Notes under the pieces: generated by a model
What the model was told of the DNA's origin: nothing
Databases searched by the model: none
What the model saw: the letters and a program-made list of their open reading frames with translations, nothing else
Shown here: in pieces, positions 53,065 through 62,425 of the stretch
Layout: the number at the start of each line of letters is the position of its first letter
Numbering within the stretch: the first letter of the stretch is position 1
Assembly (NCBI RefSeq): GCF_002929495.1
Contig: NZ_PJJJ01000032.1
Coordinates: forward strand, 90,033 to 154,032
Direction of reading: 5' to 3'
Origin: Cryobacterium sp. Y82
GTDB taxonomy: Bacteria; Actinomycetota; Actinomycetes; Actinomycetales; Microbacteriaceae
Length of the DNA stretch: 64,000 nucleotides
Translations under genes and position numbers: made by a program

Positions 53065-53093
53065 TTGACATGCGTTTAGCTGAACGCTTGCAG
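53065..53093 (+). promoter_or_regulatory. Possible purK promoter
   Basis: TTGACA (53065-53070), 17-base spacer, weak TTGCAG (53088-53093), 16 bases before the purK ATG. The spacer contains the imperfect palindrome CGTTTAGCTGAACG. The minus-35 is good, the minus-10 poor, so it is tentative. Confidence 0.3.
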
Positions 53094-53109
53094 AGAAAAT
53101 GGTGAACAG

Positions 53110-54246
53110 ATGGCTTTGACCGTCGGCGTGATTGGAGCGGGCCAGCTGGCCCGCATGATGATTCCCGCGGCCGTAAACCTCGGCATCGAGCTGAAAGTTC
53201 TCGCCGAAGCGGATGGTATGTCCGCCGAGCTCGCTGCCGTGAGCGTCGGTGACTACCGCGACCTGGCCACGGTTCTCGCCTTCGCGAAGACCGTCGATGT
53301 GATCACCTTCGACCACGAACACGTGCCTCAGCAGATTCTGCGCGAACTCGTGCGAGCGGGCGTCACGGTGCACCCAGGCCCCGACGCCCTGCTCTACGCG
53401 CAGGACAAACTACTGATGCGCGAAAAGCTCGCCGAGCTGGGGCTTCCGGTGCCGGATTGGGCGCGCATCGTTGACGTCGCCGGGCTCGCCGAATTTCTCT
53501 CCAACCACGGCGGCCGCGCCGTCGTCAAGACCGCCCGCGGCGGTTACGACGGCAAGGGCGTGCGCGTGGTCAGCCACGAAAACGACGTCGATGACTGGTT
53601 TCAGGCGCTCGCCGAAGACGGCAACGGCGGCGCCCTGCTGGTCGAAGAGCTCGTGCACTTCAGCCGTGAGCTGGCCCAGGTGGTTGCCCGCCGACCGGGC
53701 GGAGAAATCGCGGTCTGGCCGGTCGTGGAGACCGTGCAACGCGACGGCGTCTGCGCCGAGGTCATTGCGCCGGCCCCCCAGTCCGCGGGCCGGATTGCCG
53801 ACGTGGCCACCGACATCGCGGTGGCCGTGGCCGAGGGCATCGGCGTCACCGGGGTACTCGCTGTAGAGCTGTTTCAAACAACGGATGAGCGCCTCCTCAT
53901 CAACGAATTGGCGATGCGCCCGCACAACAGCGGTCACTGGTCGATTGATGGCTCCACGACGAGCCAGTTCGAGCAGCACCTGCGGGCGGTGCTTGACCTG
54001 CCGCTCGGTGCGACCGGTGCCAGGGACCCGTGGACGGTCATGGTGAACATCTTCGGTGGGCCCGCGTCAGGCTCGCTGACTGACCGTTATGGGGCGGGTC
54101 TGGCACAGCATCCGCTCGTGAAAGTGCACAACTATGGCAAGGCCTCGCGGCCCGGCCGCAAGGTGGGCCATGTCACGGCAGGCGGCGACGATCTCGACGA
54201 AGTTGCCTACCAAGCGCGTGCCACTGCACAATTCTTTCAGCAGTGA
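53110..54246 (+). CDS. purK: N5-carboxyaminoimidazole ribonucleotide synthase
   Basis: 378 residues. ATP-grasp enzyme: [50 protein letters not shown] and the terminal [17 protein letters not shown]. It carboxylates AIR to N5-CAIR with ATP and bicarbonate in purine synthesis. Start ATG 53110. Its TGA overlaps the purE GTG, so the pair is coupled. Confidence 0.95.
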   Translation: MALTVGVIGAGQLARMMIPAAVNLGIELKVLAEADGMSAELAAVSVGDYRDLATVLAFAKTVDVITFDHEHVPQQILRELVRAGVTVHPGPDALLYAQDKLLMREKLAELGLPVPDWARIVDVAGLAEFLSNHGGRAVVKTARGGYDGKGVRVVSHENDVDDWFQALAEDGNGGALLVEELVHFSRELAQVVARRPGGEIAVWPVVETVQRDGVCAEVIAPAPQSAGRIADVATDIAVAVAEGIGVTGVLAVELFQTTDERLLINELAMRPHNSGHWSIDGSTTSQFEQHLRAVLDLPLGATGARDPWTVMVNIFGGPASGSLTDRYGAGLAQHPLVKVHNYGKASRPGRKVGHVTAGGDDLDEVAYQARATAQFFQQ

Positions 54247-54797
54247 GCAATAGGATCATTTGCGTGCCAGACAACACCGAGACATTCACCGAGCCCGCGA
54301 GTTTTAACGCGCCGCTCGTCGGCGTGGTCATGGGCAGCGACTCCGACTTCACCGTTATGAGCGCTGCAGCGCAGACTCTCACGGACTTTGGGGTGGCGCA
54401 CGAGGTGCAGGTGGTCTCGGCGCACCGCACCCCCGAGAAGATGCTCGACTATGGGCGCAGCGCGCAGGCCCGCGGACTCAAGGTGATCATCGCCGGAGCC
54501 GGGGGAGCGGCGCACCTGCCCGGCATGCTCGCAGCCATGACCACACTGCCCGTGGTCGGGGTGCCCGTGCCGCTCGGACTGCTCGACGGCCTCGATTCGT
54601 TGCTGTCGATCGTGCAGATGCCAGCCGGCGTGCCGGTCGCTACGGTCTCGATCGGCGGGGCGAAGAACGCCGCGCTGATTGCGATCAAGATTCTCGCCAC
54701 GAGCGATGACGCGCTGCGCCACAAACTCGAAGACTATTCCGTGCAGCTCGCAGACTTGGTCGAGCAGAAGAACCGGGACCTCCAGACGCGATTATGA
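54243..54797 (+). CDS. purE: 5-(carboxyamino)imidazole ribonucleotide mutase
   Basis: 184 residues from GTG 54243; GTG 54264 (start of PDNTETF) is an alternative. Motifs [36 protein letters not shown] and VGVPVPLG are those of PurE. It converts N5-CAIR to CAIR. The gene overlaps purK and the LCP gene, so an unusual purK-purE-lcp operon exists, as in other Microbacteriaceae. Confidence 0.95.
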   Translation: MSNRIICVPDNTETFTEPASFNAPLVGVVMGSDSDFTVMSAAAQTLTDFGVAHEVQVVSAHRTPEKMLDYGRSAQARGLKVIIAGAGGAAHLPGMLAAMTTLPVVGVPVPLGLLDGLDSLLSIVQMPAGVPVATVSIGGAKNAALIAIKILATSDDALRHKLEDYSVQLADLVEQKNRDLQTRL

Positions 54798-56179
54798 CCA
54801 GTGTGACAAACCAGGGCCGTGTGACAGACCCGATCCGGCACCCGAATTCCGGCTCCGCACGCATCATGACCACGCGTGCGTGGTGGCTTGTCGTACTCAA
54901 TTTCGTTCTGCCTGGTTCGGCGCAGGTGCTGGCTGGCAACCGCCGCCTCGGCCGGTTTGGCCTCGGTGCCACCCTCACGCTGATCACCACTGCGATCATT
55001 GTCGGCGTTGTCTATCTGCTCTGGCCCACAGTCGTACTCACCGTGTTCACGAGCACCATCGGCCTGTGGGCTGCCGCCGCGGTGCTCGTGTTTTACGCGG
55101 TCACCTGGCTCGTGCTCACGCTCAACACCCTCAGCCTCATCAGGTTGGGCCGCGCGGCGCCGGGCGCCCGCCCGATCATCGCTGCGTTCTCGACGGTGCT
55201 CATGCTTTTTGTCACCGGAACCGCCGGCTACGGCGCCTTCGTCGCCACCTCGGCGAGCGGCTTCCTCTCCTCCGTGTTCGTCGCCGGACCGAGCGAACCG
55301 CCGGTCGACGGCCGCTACAACATCCTGCTGCTTGGTGGCGACGCCGGCGCCGACCGCGACGGCCTCCGCCCCGACAGTATGTCGGTGGTCAGCATCGACG
55401 CCACGACCGGCCAGGCCACCACCATCAGCATGCCGCGCAACCTCGAGGACGTGCCGTTCTCGACAGGGTCCTCGCTCGGCGCGCTCTACCCAGAGGGCTA
55501 CGGCTCCATCAACGGATGCGACGTGTCGGGTACCTGCATGCTCAACTCCATCTTCACCGAGGCCGAGCTGAAACGCCCCGAGTACTACCCGAACGCCGTG
55601 GCCGAGGGCAGTTCCCCGGGTATCCAGGCCACGATCGAGGCGGCGCAGGGCATCACCGGACTGACCATTCAGTACTACGTACTCATCGATATGCAGGGGT
55701 TCTCCGACCTCATCGACGCTCTCGGCGGCGTCGATATTGACGTGCAGAACCGGGTACCGGTGCACACCGATGAGTATTTCAACAAGGTGTTGTTCTGGTT
55801 CGAGCCGGGCATGCAGCACATGGACGGCTACCACGCCCTCTGGTTTGCCCGCTCCCGGCACGGCACGAGCGATTACGACCGCATGCAACGCCAGACCCAG
55901 ATGCAGGAGGCCCTGCTCGCCCAGGCCAGCCCGACGAACGTGCTGACAAAGTTTCAGGGTGTGGCCGCGGCCAGCTCCCGCGTAGTGAAGACGGACGTGC
56001 CGAAGGGCATGCTCCCCTACTTCGTGAACCTCGCGTCGAAGACTAAGGAACTGCCGGTTATCTCGGTGCCGCTGATTCCCGCGAACGGCGTCGACCCCGA
56101 AGACCCCGACTACTCCGCCATCCGGGCCATGATCGCGGCAGCCCTGGCCCCCGCGCCCACCGCCACCCCGGCCCCGTAG
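54794..56179 (+). CDS. LytR-CpsA-Psr (LCP) family wall-polymer ligase
   Basis: 461 residues, ATG overlapping the purE stop. About four hydrophobic segments in the first 160 residues replace the single anchor of most LCP proteins. The extracellular LCP domain (about 175-400) has [21 protein letters not shown] with the pyrophosphate-binding Arg/Asp residues, [22 protein letters not shown] and [20 protein letters not shown]. It transfers glycopolymers from lipid carrier to peptidoglycan. Located among rhamnose, GT and GtrA genes, so rhamnose-containing wall polymer is a likely cargo. Confidence 0.92.
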   Translation: MTSVTNQGRVTDPIRHPNSGSARIMTTRAWWLVVLNFVLPGSAQVLAGNRRLGRFGLGATLTLITTAIIVGVVYLLWPTVVLTVFTSTIGLWAAAAVLVFYAVTWLVLTLNTLSLIRLGRAAPGARPIIAAFSTVLMLFVTGTAGYGAFVATSASGFLSSVFVAGPSEPPVDGRYNILLLGGDAGADRDGLRPDSMSVVSIDATTGQATTISMPRNLEDVPFSTGSSLGALYPEGYGSINGCDVSGTCMLNSIFTEAELKRPEYYPNAVAEGSSPGIQATIEAAQGITGLTIQYYVLIDMQGFSDLIDALGGVDIDVQNRVPVHTDEYFNKVLFWFEPGMQHMDGYHALWFARSRHGTSDYDRMQRQTQMQEALLAQASPTNVLTKFQGVAAASSRVVKTDVPKGMLPYFVNLASKTKELPVISVPLIPANGVDPEDPDYSAIRAMIAAALAPAPTATPAP

Positions 56180-56187
56180 CTCGGCAG

Positions 56188-56595
56188 TTACTCGGAGCCA
56201 TTGCGGCGAAACGAGAATTTCTTGTGCCCGAAAAAGCTCAGCAGTGTCGTGACCACGAGAATGATTAACTGGGCGAGCAACGGCGGCACTTGCACGATTT
56301 CCACTAGCAGCGGCAGCGCGGCGGCGTTGATTCCGATCGCGACCAGGTAGACGCTCACGAACCGGGCGAAGTCCCGCAGTACGTGGCCATGCACCACAAA
56401 GACGAACCGTCGGTACAGCACGAAGGCGAGGGAGATGCCGACCACGTAGGAGAGCGCGAGGCTGAGCAGATAGCCGAGGTAGACATCCGCAAAAACCCAC
56501 AGGGTGAAGGCCGAAAAAATCAGATACCCGACGAGCGTGTTCGTGGCGCCGACCGCGAGAAAGCGAACCCGCTGGTCTTGCAGAAGCCTCAGCAT
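56188..56595 (-). CDS. GtrA-family membrane protein (short)
   Basis: 135 residues from ATG 56595 (a TTG codon directly before it is also in frame). Four hydrophobic segments (FLAVGATNTLVGYLIFSAF, YLLSLALSYVVGISLAFVLY, FVSVYLVAIGINAAALPLL, LAQLIILVVTTLLSFFG) and the family ending HKKFSFR. Probably a helper in lipid-linked sugar translocation, paired with the glycosyltransferase just upstream in the same operon. Confidence 0.88.
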   Translation of the reverse strand: MLRLLQDQRVRFLAVGATNTLVGYLIFSAFTLWVFADVYLGYLLSLALSYVVGISLAFVLYRRFVFVVHGHVLRDFARFVSVYLVAIGINAAALPLLVEIVQVPPLLAQLIILVVTTLLSFFGHKKFSFRRNGSE

Positions 56596-56601
56596 CAAGG
56601 G

Positions 56602-57741
56602 CTACAGGTCCGCGTGCAGCTGCCAGACCCGCTCGGCGGAGTCCCGCCAACTGAAGGCTCGCGACCGGTCGCCACCAATGACGCGCAGGCGGCCCCGCAG
56701 CGCGCTGTCGCCGAGCACTCGATTCACCGCGTCAAGAAGCCGCTCGGGGTATCCCTTGGCCGACCGCTCGACCGCCACGCCAGCATCACCAGCGGCCTCG
56801 AGCAGTGCGGGGGCATCGGAGTGCACAACCGGGGTGCCGAGGTGGAACGCCTCGATGATCGGCAGCGCAAAGCCCTCTTCGAGGCTCGGGTAGACGAAGA
56901 CGCTTGCCCGGGCAATCACCACGGCCAGGTCGGAGTCGCTCAGCCCCGACATCGCACGCACCCGCCCCGGCGCCAGCCCGACTTCATCGGCGACCGAGGC
57001 GAGGTCGAGTTCTCCCCAGGTGTCCGGTCCGAGCACGATCAGCGGCAGGTCCGGTGCCCCGGGCAGCCCGAGCGCCGTGATCAGCGAAGTGACGGCCTTG
57101 CGCGGGTCGAGCGACCCGGAAGTCAAAATGTACTGCGATGGCAGCGCCAGCGCCTGCAGGCGCTCCTCCACCAGGGGAATGGCCGGCAGCACGAGCCGCC
57201 GACCTACGGCGCCGCCGATCACGCGCACCCGGTCGCCCAGGTCCATGATCTCGGTCAGCTGCCGCGCCACGGCGTGGCTTGGCACGACGATCGCGTCGGC
57301 GTGCTTGCGGGCGCGCTTGAGCATGCCCTTGGTCCACGCCACTGTCGTCGGGGTCAGCGATGACGGATGCGTCCACGCCAGCACGTCGTGCAGCGTCACC
57401 GCGATCTGAGTACCGTCGTCCGCCCGGTTGTGACGGCGTAGTGGGGCAAGCAGCCCCGGCGCGTGGATCAGGCCGGTGCCCGACGACGCGGTCACGCCGA
57501 GGGCCCAGGCCGCGGCCAGCTCGCGGCGTGCCAAGCTTGTCTTGTGTAGGTTGGCCAGGCCGGGGAGGGCGGCCTCAATCAGTTCATACTGTGCGGGGGT
57601 CGACGACGAGACGATGCCTTCAACGTCGCACTCGGCCGGTGCCGTTGCGATCAGGGCGCGGGTGAGTTCCTCGGTATACCGCCCGATACCGCCCGGCACC
57701 GGGGCGACCATCTGGTCGACAACTACCCGCAGAGTGATCAT
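56602..57741 (-). CDS. Glycosyltransferase family 4 (group 1)
   Basis: 379 residues, GT-B fold. N-terminal acceptor domain with PVPGGIGRYTEELTRAL, then a donor domain with VYPSLEEGFALPIIEAFHLGTPVVHSD, which holds the EGFALPIIE motif typical of GT4. The final segment FSWRDSAERVWQLH is common in mannosyl- and rhamnosyltransferases. Its ATG overlaps the rfbD stop (ATGA). With rfbD and rfbB in one leftward run, it may transfer rhamnose from dTDP-rhamnose to a lipid-linked glycan (inference). Confidence 0.9.
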   Translation of the reverse strand: MITLRVVVDQMVAPVPGGIGRYTEELTRALIATAPAECDVEGIVSSSTPAQYELIEAALPGLANLHKTSLARRELAAAWALGVTASSGTGLIHAPGLLAPLRRHNRADDGTQIAVTLHDVLAWTHPSSLTPTTVAWTKGMLKRARKHADAIVVPSHAVARQLTEIMDLGDRVRVIGGAVGRRLVLPAIPLVEERLQALALPSQYILTSGSLDPRKAVTSLITALGLPGAPDLPLIVLGPDTWGELDLASVADEVGLAPGRVRAMSGLSDSDLAVVIARASVFVYPSLEEGFALPIIEAFHLGTPVVHSDAPALLEAAGDAGVAVERSAKGYPERLLDAVNRVLGDSALRGRLRVIGGDRSRAFSWRDSAERVWQLHADL

Positions 57742-58592
57742 GCCGTCTCGAAAACTCCGGCAGCAAACGCTTCGGCCTGAGCGTTTTGCCAGCTGCGCAT
57801 CGGTGCAAGCCCGGCGGCAGCCCAGTTGGCGTGGCCGAGCACCGAATAAGCCGGCCGCGGTGCGGGCAGCACAAAGGCGGAGCTGTCGGTCGGCAGCACA
57901 CGTTCCGGGTCGAGCCCGGCCAGGGCGAACACGTCACGAGCCTGGTCGAACTTCGACGCGACCCCGGCGTTCGTGCCGTGGTAGATGCCGGCCGGCGCGT
58001 CGGAATCCAGCAGCAGCACGATCTGCGCAGCCAGGTCCACCGTCCAGGTCGGCTGGCCAACCTGGTCGTCGACGACGCTCAACGTGTCGCGCGTACCAGC
58101 GGCCTTGAGCATGGTCTTGGCGAAGTTCGCGCCGTTCTTGCCGTACAGCCAGGCCGTGCGCACGATGTAGCTGCGCGCGGCGTGCTCGGCGAGCACGAAG
58201 TTCTCCCCGGCAGCCTTCGTGCGGCCATAGGCGGAGATCGGGCTGTACGGCGTGTTCTCGGAGTAGGGAGTGGTTGCGCTGCCGTCAAAGACGTAGTCCG
58301 TCGAAATCTGCACGAGTTTCGCCTGCAGAGCGGATGCCGCCACCGCCAGATTGCGCGGCCCCACCGCGTTCACCCGGTAGGCCTCGTCTTCATGACTCTC
58401 GGCGTCATCGACCTTGGTATACGCGGCGCAGTTGATGATGACGTCGTGCCCGGCCACGGCGGACGTGACCGCGCCCTGGTCGGTCACGTCGAGGTCGCTG
58501 CGGCCGAGGGCCGTCACGTCGCGGCCGGCCAGAGCCGTCTGCAGGTCGCGGCCCAGCATGCCGGTGGCCCCGGTGATCAGGTAGCGGGTCAT
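57738..58592 (-). CDS. rfbD: dTDP-4-dehydrorhamnose reductase
   Basis: 284 residues, extended SDR of the RmlD family: YLITGATGMLGRDLQTAL, NCAAYTKVDDAE, STDYVFDG and YGRTKAAGEN with the catalytic Tyr/Lys. It reduces dTDP-4-keto-rhamnose to dTDP-L-rhamnose with NADPH. Its ATG comes directly after the rfbB stop (one base between). rfbC and rfbA are on the other strand, 2 kb away. Confidence 0.94.
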   Translation of the reverse strand: MTRYLITGATGMLGRDLQTALAGRDVTALGRSDLDVTDQGAVTSAVAGHDVIINCAAYTKVDDAESHEDEAYRVNAVGPRNLAVAASALQAKLVQISTDYVFDGSATTPYSENTPYSPISAYGRTKAAGENFVLAEHAARSYIVRTAWLYGKNGANFAKTMLKAAGTRDTLSVVDDQVGQPTWTVDLAAQIVLLLDSDAPAGIYHGTNAGVASKFDQARDVFALAGLDPERVLPTDSSAFVLPAPRPAYSVLGHANWAAAGLAPMRSWQNAQAEAFAAGVFETA

Positions 58593-58593
58593 G

Positions 58594-59580
58594 TTATTTC
58601 AGCGCCGCACGAGCCTTGAGGGGTTCCCACCACTGGCGGTTGTCGCGGTACCACTGCACGACGTCGGCGAGGCCCTGCTCAAACGGAACCTCCGGGGCAT
58701 AACCCAGTTCGGCCTGAATCTTGGAGATGTCAACCGAGTAGCGCAGATCGTGACCAAGCCGGTCGGCGACGCGGTCAACGTACGACCAGTCCTTGCCGGT
58801 TGAGTCGAGCAGCAGCTGGGTGAGCTCCTTGTTGGTGAGCTCGGTGCCGCCGCCAATGTTGTAGATCTCGCCGGCGCGTCCGCCGACGAGCACCATCGCG
58901 ATGGCCCGGGTGTGGTCATCCACGTGCAGCCAATCGCGAATGTTGTTGCCTTCGCCGTAGAGGGGAACGTGCAGGTCGTCGATCAGGTTGCTGACGAAAA
59001 GGGGAATGACCTTTTCGGGGAAGTGATACGGGCCGTAGTTGTTCGAGCAGCGCGTGATCGACACGTTGAGGCCGTGGGTGCGGTGATAGCTGCGGGCGAG
59101 CAGGTCGCTGCCGGCCTTCGACGCGCTGTAAGGGGAGTTGGGTTCGAGTGCCCGCTCCTCGTTCCAGGAGCCTTCGGCGATGGAGCCGTAGACCTCGTCG
59201 GTAGAGACGTGCACGAACCGGGCCAGCTTGTGGCGCAGTGCGGCATCGAGCAGCTGCTGGGTGCCGAGCACGTTGGTCTCCACAAAGATCGTGGAGTCCA
59301 TCACCGAGCGGTCAACATGGCTTTCCGCGGCGAAGTGCACGACCGCGTCGAGCCCGGGAAACAGGGTGTCGAGCAGTTTGCCGTCGCGAATGTCGCCGTG
59401 CACAAAGGAATAGCGCGGTGAATTGGCGATCGGGGCGAGGTTTTCGAGGTTTCCCGAGTAGGTCAGTGCATCGAGCACGACAACCTCGGCGCCTTCCAGG
59501 CCCGGGTACTTGTCTTCAATCGTGCGTCGCACAAAGTTGGAGCCGATAAAACCGGCGCCGCCGGTGACGAGGATCTTCAT
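58594..59580 (-). CDS. rfbB: dTDP-glucose 4,6-dehydratase
   Basis: 328 residues: VTGGAGFIGSNF, HFAAESHVDRSV, STDEVYGS, and YSASKAGSD with Tyr/Lys of the active site, and RCSNNYGPYHFPEK. NAD-dependent dehydration of dTDP-glucose to the 4-keto-6-deoxy sugar. First gene of the leftward rfbB-rfbD-GT-gtrA run; about 195 bases separate it from the divergent methyltransferase start. Confidence 0.95.
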   Translation of the reverse strand: MKILVTGGAGFIGSNFVRRTIEDKYPGLEGAEVVVLDALTYSGNLENLAPIANSPRYSFVHGDIRDGKLLDTLFPGLDAVVHFAAESHVDRSVMDSTIFVETNVLGTQQLLDAALRHKLARFVHVSTDEVYGSIAEGSWNEERALEPNSPYSASKAGSDLLARSYHRTHGLNVSITRCSNNYGPYHFPEKVIPLFVSNLIDDLHVPLYGEGNNIRDWLHVDDHTRAIAMVLVGGRAGEIYNIGGGTELTNKELTQLLLDSTGKDWSYVDRVADRLGHDLRYSVDISKIQAELGYAPEVPFEQGLADVVQWYRDNRQWWEPLKARAALK

Positions 59581-59775
59581 ATAGGAGTAACCGTTCCGTT
59601 CGCTTGCATGGCCTCCGCGATTCTACCGTGGCCGCCCGACGAATCCTGAGAGCATCGGAGTCGCAAACAATGTATGGATCGCGCGACGTACCAGATCTCC
59701 CCGAACAGCTACGATGAAGTCGACTTGCGCGGGCCACGACAGGCTTGGGTGAAAAGAAGCATAGAGGAGGCAGAC

Positions 59776-60732
59776 TTGAACAACTTCGCCGATGCGAAGT
59801 CGTCGACAAATTCAAGCGAGGCGTGGCTACGTGCCAGCTCATATTGGAAACCGACGCACATCACAACCTCCGCATGGCTGGGTCACGCACCCTTCGCTTT
59901 TTGGCTCGTTGATGCGGTTCGCCCGCGCTCCATCGTTGAGCTAGGCACGCACTTCGGGTTCTCGTATTTCGTATTCTGCGAAGCGGCACATCGACTGAAC
60001 CTCGAAACGAGGGCCTATGCCCTCGATACCTGGCAAGGAGATGACCAAGCCGGTATCTATGGCGAAGAAGTTTTCGACTCGGTCGCCGCGATCAACAATT
60101 CTGAGTACTCGTCCTTCTCCACACTGCTGCGCGGCCTTTTCGACGATTCCCTTCCTTCCATCGCTGATGGCAGCGTCGACCTTCTGCACATTGACGGTCG
60201 TCACGGTTATGAGGACATAACACACGATTTCGAGGCTTGGTTACCCAAAATGTCCAGTCGCGGCGTGGTCATATTTCATGACATCGCTGAACGTCAAGAT
60301 GGGTTCGGCGTCTGGAAATTCTGGGAGGAGGTGGAAGACCAGTACCCGTCCTTTGCGTTCGAGCACTCGCACGGGTTGGGTGTTCTCGGAGTTGGGAAAA
60401 TCCTGCCGCCAACCGTAGAGGCATTCTTTGCAGCAGCCGCGGAGTCGCCGGAACAGGTGCGGGCAGCCTACGAAAGTCTCGGACTCGAAATCGAGCGGCT
60501 CGCAGAGCTCCACCACAGTGCGCAGAATGCTGAGGCTCTCGCAATGAACGTTGCAGCGAGCGACGAGGCTCTCCGCCAGGCCCAGGCCGAACTCCGAGAA
60601 GCCCGCGCGCGCTTCGAGTCGGCGGAGGCCGACACCGTGGGGCTACGCCAGCAACTTCTTGAGCTTCAAACCAGCACGAGTTGGACCCTAACTCGGCCGT
60701 TCCGAGCCATCAGCGCCCGGCTGAAGCCGTAG
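59776..60732 (+). CDS. Methyltransferase-like protein with C-terminal coiled coil
   Basis: 318 residues from TTG 59776, chosen because AGAGGAGG lies seven bases before it; the frame is open from ATG 59674 (352 residues), which has no ribosome binding site. A Rossmann Methyltransf_24 domain (IVELGTHFGFSYFVF; DLLHIDGRHGYEDITHDF, then GVVIFHDIAE) covers about residues 50-215. A long helical coiled coil follows and the last residues TSTSWTLTRPFRAISARLKP resemble the tail found at the end of O-antigen glycosyltransferases. It probably modifies or helps assemble the surface glycan. Placed between rfbBD and rfbCA. Confidence 0.78.
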   Translation: MNNFADAKSSTNSSEAWLRASSYWKPTHITTSAWLGHAPFAFWLVDAVRPRSIVELGTHFGFSYFVFCEAAHRLNLETRAYALDTWQGDDQAGIYGEEVFDSVAAINNSEYSSFSTLLRGLFDDSLPSIADGSVDLLHIDGRHGYEDITHDFEAWLPKMSSRGVVIFHDIAERQDGFGVWKFWEEVEDQYPSFAFEHSHGLGVLGVGKILPPTVEAFFAAAAESPEQVRAAYESLGLEIERLAELHHSAQNAEALAMNVAASDEALRQAQAELREARARFESAEADTVGLRQQLLELQTSTSWTLTRPFRAISARLKP

Positions 60733-60789
60733 TCGTGCGATGGTCTTCGCCCTACCGATCACAGTCGCAGCGATTGCTAGACTCCGAAG

Positions 60790-61398
60790 GTGCAGATTCG
60801 CGAACTCTCGATACCCGACTCATTTGAAATCACCCCGAAGCAGTTCGGTGATGATCGCGGGGTGTTCCTTGAGTGGTACCGCTTTGACAAACTTGAAGAA
60901 AAGGTCGGGCACAAGCTCGACCTCGCCCAGGCCAATACTTCCGTGTCAAAACAGGGTTCGGTGCGGGGCATTCACTTCGCGGATATCCCGCCAAGTCAGG
61001 CCAAGTACGTTACCGCTGTTCACGGGGCTGTGCTCGACTACATCATCGACATTCGCGTGGGCTCGCCAACGTTTGGCCAGTGGGACAGTGTACTTCTGGA
61101 CGACATTGATCGTCGCGCCGTCTATCTCGCTGAGGGACTCGGCCACTGTTTTGTCGCGCTGACCGACAACGCGACGGTGAGTTACCTAGTGAACAGCACC
61201 TTCAGCCCGGGCCGCGAACACGGCATCAGCCCGCTCGACGAAGAGATCGCTCTCGTGTTCCCGCCCGAGGCCGGCGAACTGCTCCTCTCGCCCAAAGACA
61301 CGGATGCTCCCACCCTCGCTGCCGCGGCCGCTTCCGGCCTGCTACCCACGTGGAACGACGCCCGCGCCTACTACGCCACTTTGAACGACAGGAACTAA
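60790..61398 (+). CDS. rfbC: dTDP-4-dehydrorhamnose 3,5-epimerase
   Basis: 202 residues from GTG 60790. Cupin fold with [31 protein letters not shown] (catalytic His), [20 protein letters not shown] and [11 protein letters not shown]. It epimerises the keto sugar at C3 and C5. Ends 5 bases before rfbA. 57 bases follow the methyltransferase stop. Confidence 0.94.
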   Translation: MQIRELSIPDSFEITPKQFGDDRGVFLEWYRFDKLEEKVGHKLDLAQANTSVSKQGSVRGIHFADIPPSQAKYVTAVHGAVLDYIIDIRVGSPTFGQWDSVLLDDIDRRAVYLAEGLGHCFVALTDNATVSYLVNSTFSPGREHGISPLDEEIALVFPPEAGELLLSPKDTDAPTLAAAAASGLLPTWNDARAYYATLNDRN

Positions 61399-61403
61399 CA
61401 CAC

Positions 61404-62267
61404 ATGCGTGGAATCATTCTCGCCGGCGGCTCGGGCACACGCCTGTGGCCGATCACCAAGGGCATCTCGAAGCAGCTCATGCCTATCTATGACAAGCCCA
61501 TGATCTACTACCCTTTGTCGACTCTGATGATGGCGGATATCAGAGAGATTCTGATCATCACCACCCCGGAGTACAACGAGCAGTTCCGGGCGTTGCTCGG
61601 TGACGGCTCCGATCTGGGTATTCGCATTGAGTACGCCGTTCAGCCTTCGCCAGACGGTCTTGCCCAGGCGTTCATTATCGGCGAGGAATTCATCGGCGAC
61701 AAGAGCGTTGCTCTCGTACTCGGAGACAACATCTTTCACGGAGCCGGCCTCGGATCGGCACTGCGAGGGAACGCGCAGATTGACGGAGCGCGCATCTTCG
61801 CGTACCACGTCAGCAACCCGACGTCCTACGGTGTCGTTGAGTTTGATGAATCCGGAACGGCTATCTCGATTGAAGAGAAGCCACCAAAGCCGAAAAGTAA
61901 CTATGCAGTTCCGGGACTGTATTTCTACGACAACTCTGTTGTCGAAATTGCTAAAACCATTGAGCCAAGTGCGCGTGGTGAGCTTGAAATCAGCACGGTA
62001 AATGAACGCTACCTAGAGCAGGGAAGCCTGCATGTCCAGGTACTGGATCGCGGCACCGCCTGGCTTGATACTGGCACGTTTGAGTCCATGATGCAGGCTT
62101 CCGAGTACGTGCGAGTCATTGAAGACCGCCAGGGTTTCAAGGTTGGCTGTATAGAAGAGATTGCATGGCGTGCGGGGTGGATCTCGGATGCAGAATTAGC
62201 TGTGCTCGCTGCCCCTCTCATTAAGAGTGGATATGGTCGTTATCTCAATAATCTAATAGCCGCGTGA
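61404..62267 (+). CDS. rfbA: Glucose-1-phosphate thymidylyltransferase
   Basis: 287 residues from ATG 61404 (the frame opens earlier at 61350 within rfbC). Nucleotidyltransferase motif [49 protein letters not shown] and [12 protein letters not shown]. Makes dTDP-glucose for rfbB. The G+C content falls within the last third of this gene compared with the rest of the window. Confidence 0.95.
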   Translation: MRGIILAGGSGTRLWPITKGISKQLMPIYDKPMIYYPLSTLMMADIREILIITTPEYNEQFRALLGDGSDLGIRIEYAVQPSPDGLAQAFIIGEEFIGDKSVALVLGDNIFHGAGLGSALRGNAQIDGARIFAYHVSNPTSYGVVEFDESGTAISIEEKPPKPKSNYAVPGLYFYDNSVVEIAKTIEPSARGELEISTVNERYLEQGSLHVQVLDRGTAWLDTGTFESMMQASEYVRVIEDRQGFKVGCIEEIAWRAGWISDAELAVLAAPLIKSGYGRYLNNLIAA

Positions 62268-62425
62268 TTTGGGTAACTCACCCCTAGCCTTTGTCCGGTT
62301 AAAGAGAATCGAACTCCTGAGGGAGTAGACACTCCGAGCATATGAGCGGCTCAAGATAATCTACGAGCAGTTGCGGCCAGCCGAAAGACATGCAACTATT
62401 CGTTTCGTTGCGCATGGTTCGAGGT

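Noticed and set aside
54734-56650. 638-codon minus-strand frame across the LCP gene
   Set aside because: Antisense to a gene with a full LCP domain; the translation has no recognised motif and a repetitive Gly/Arg/His composition.
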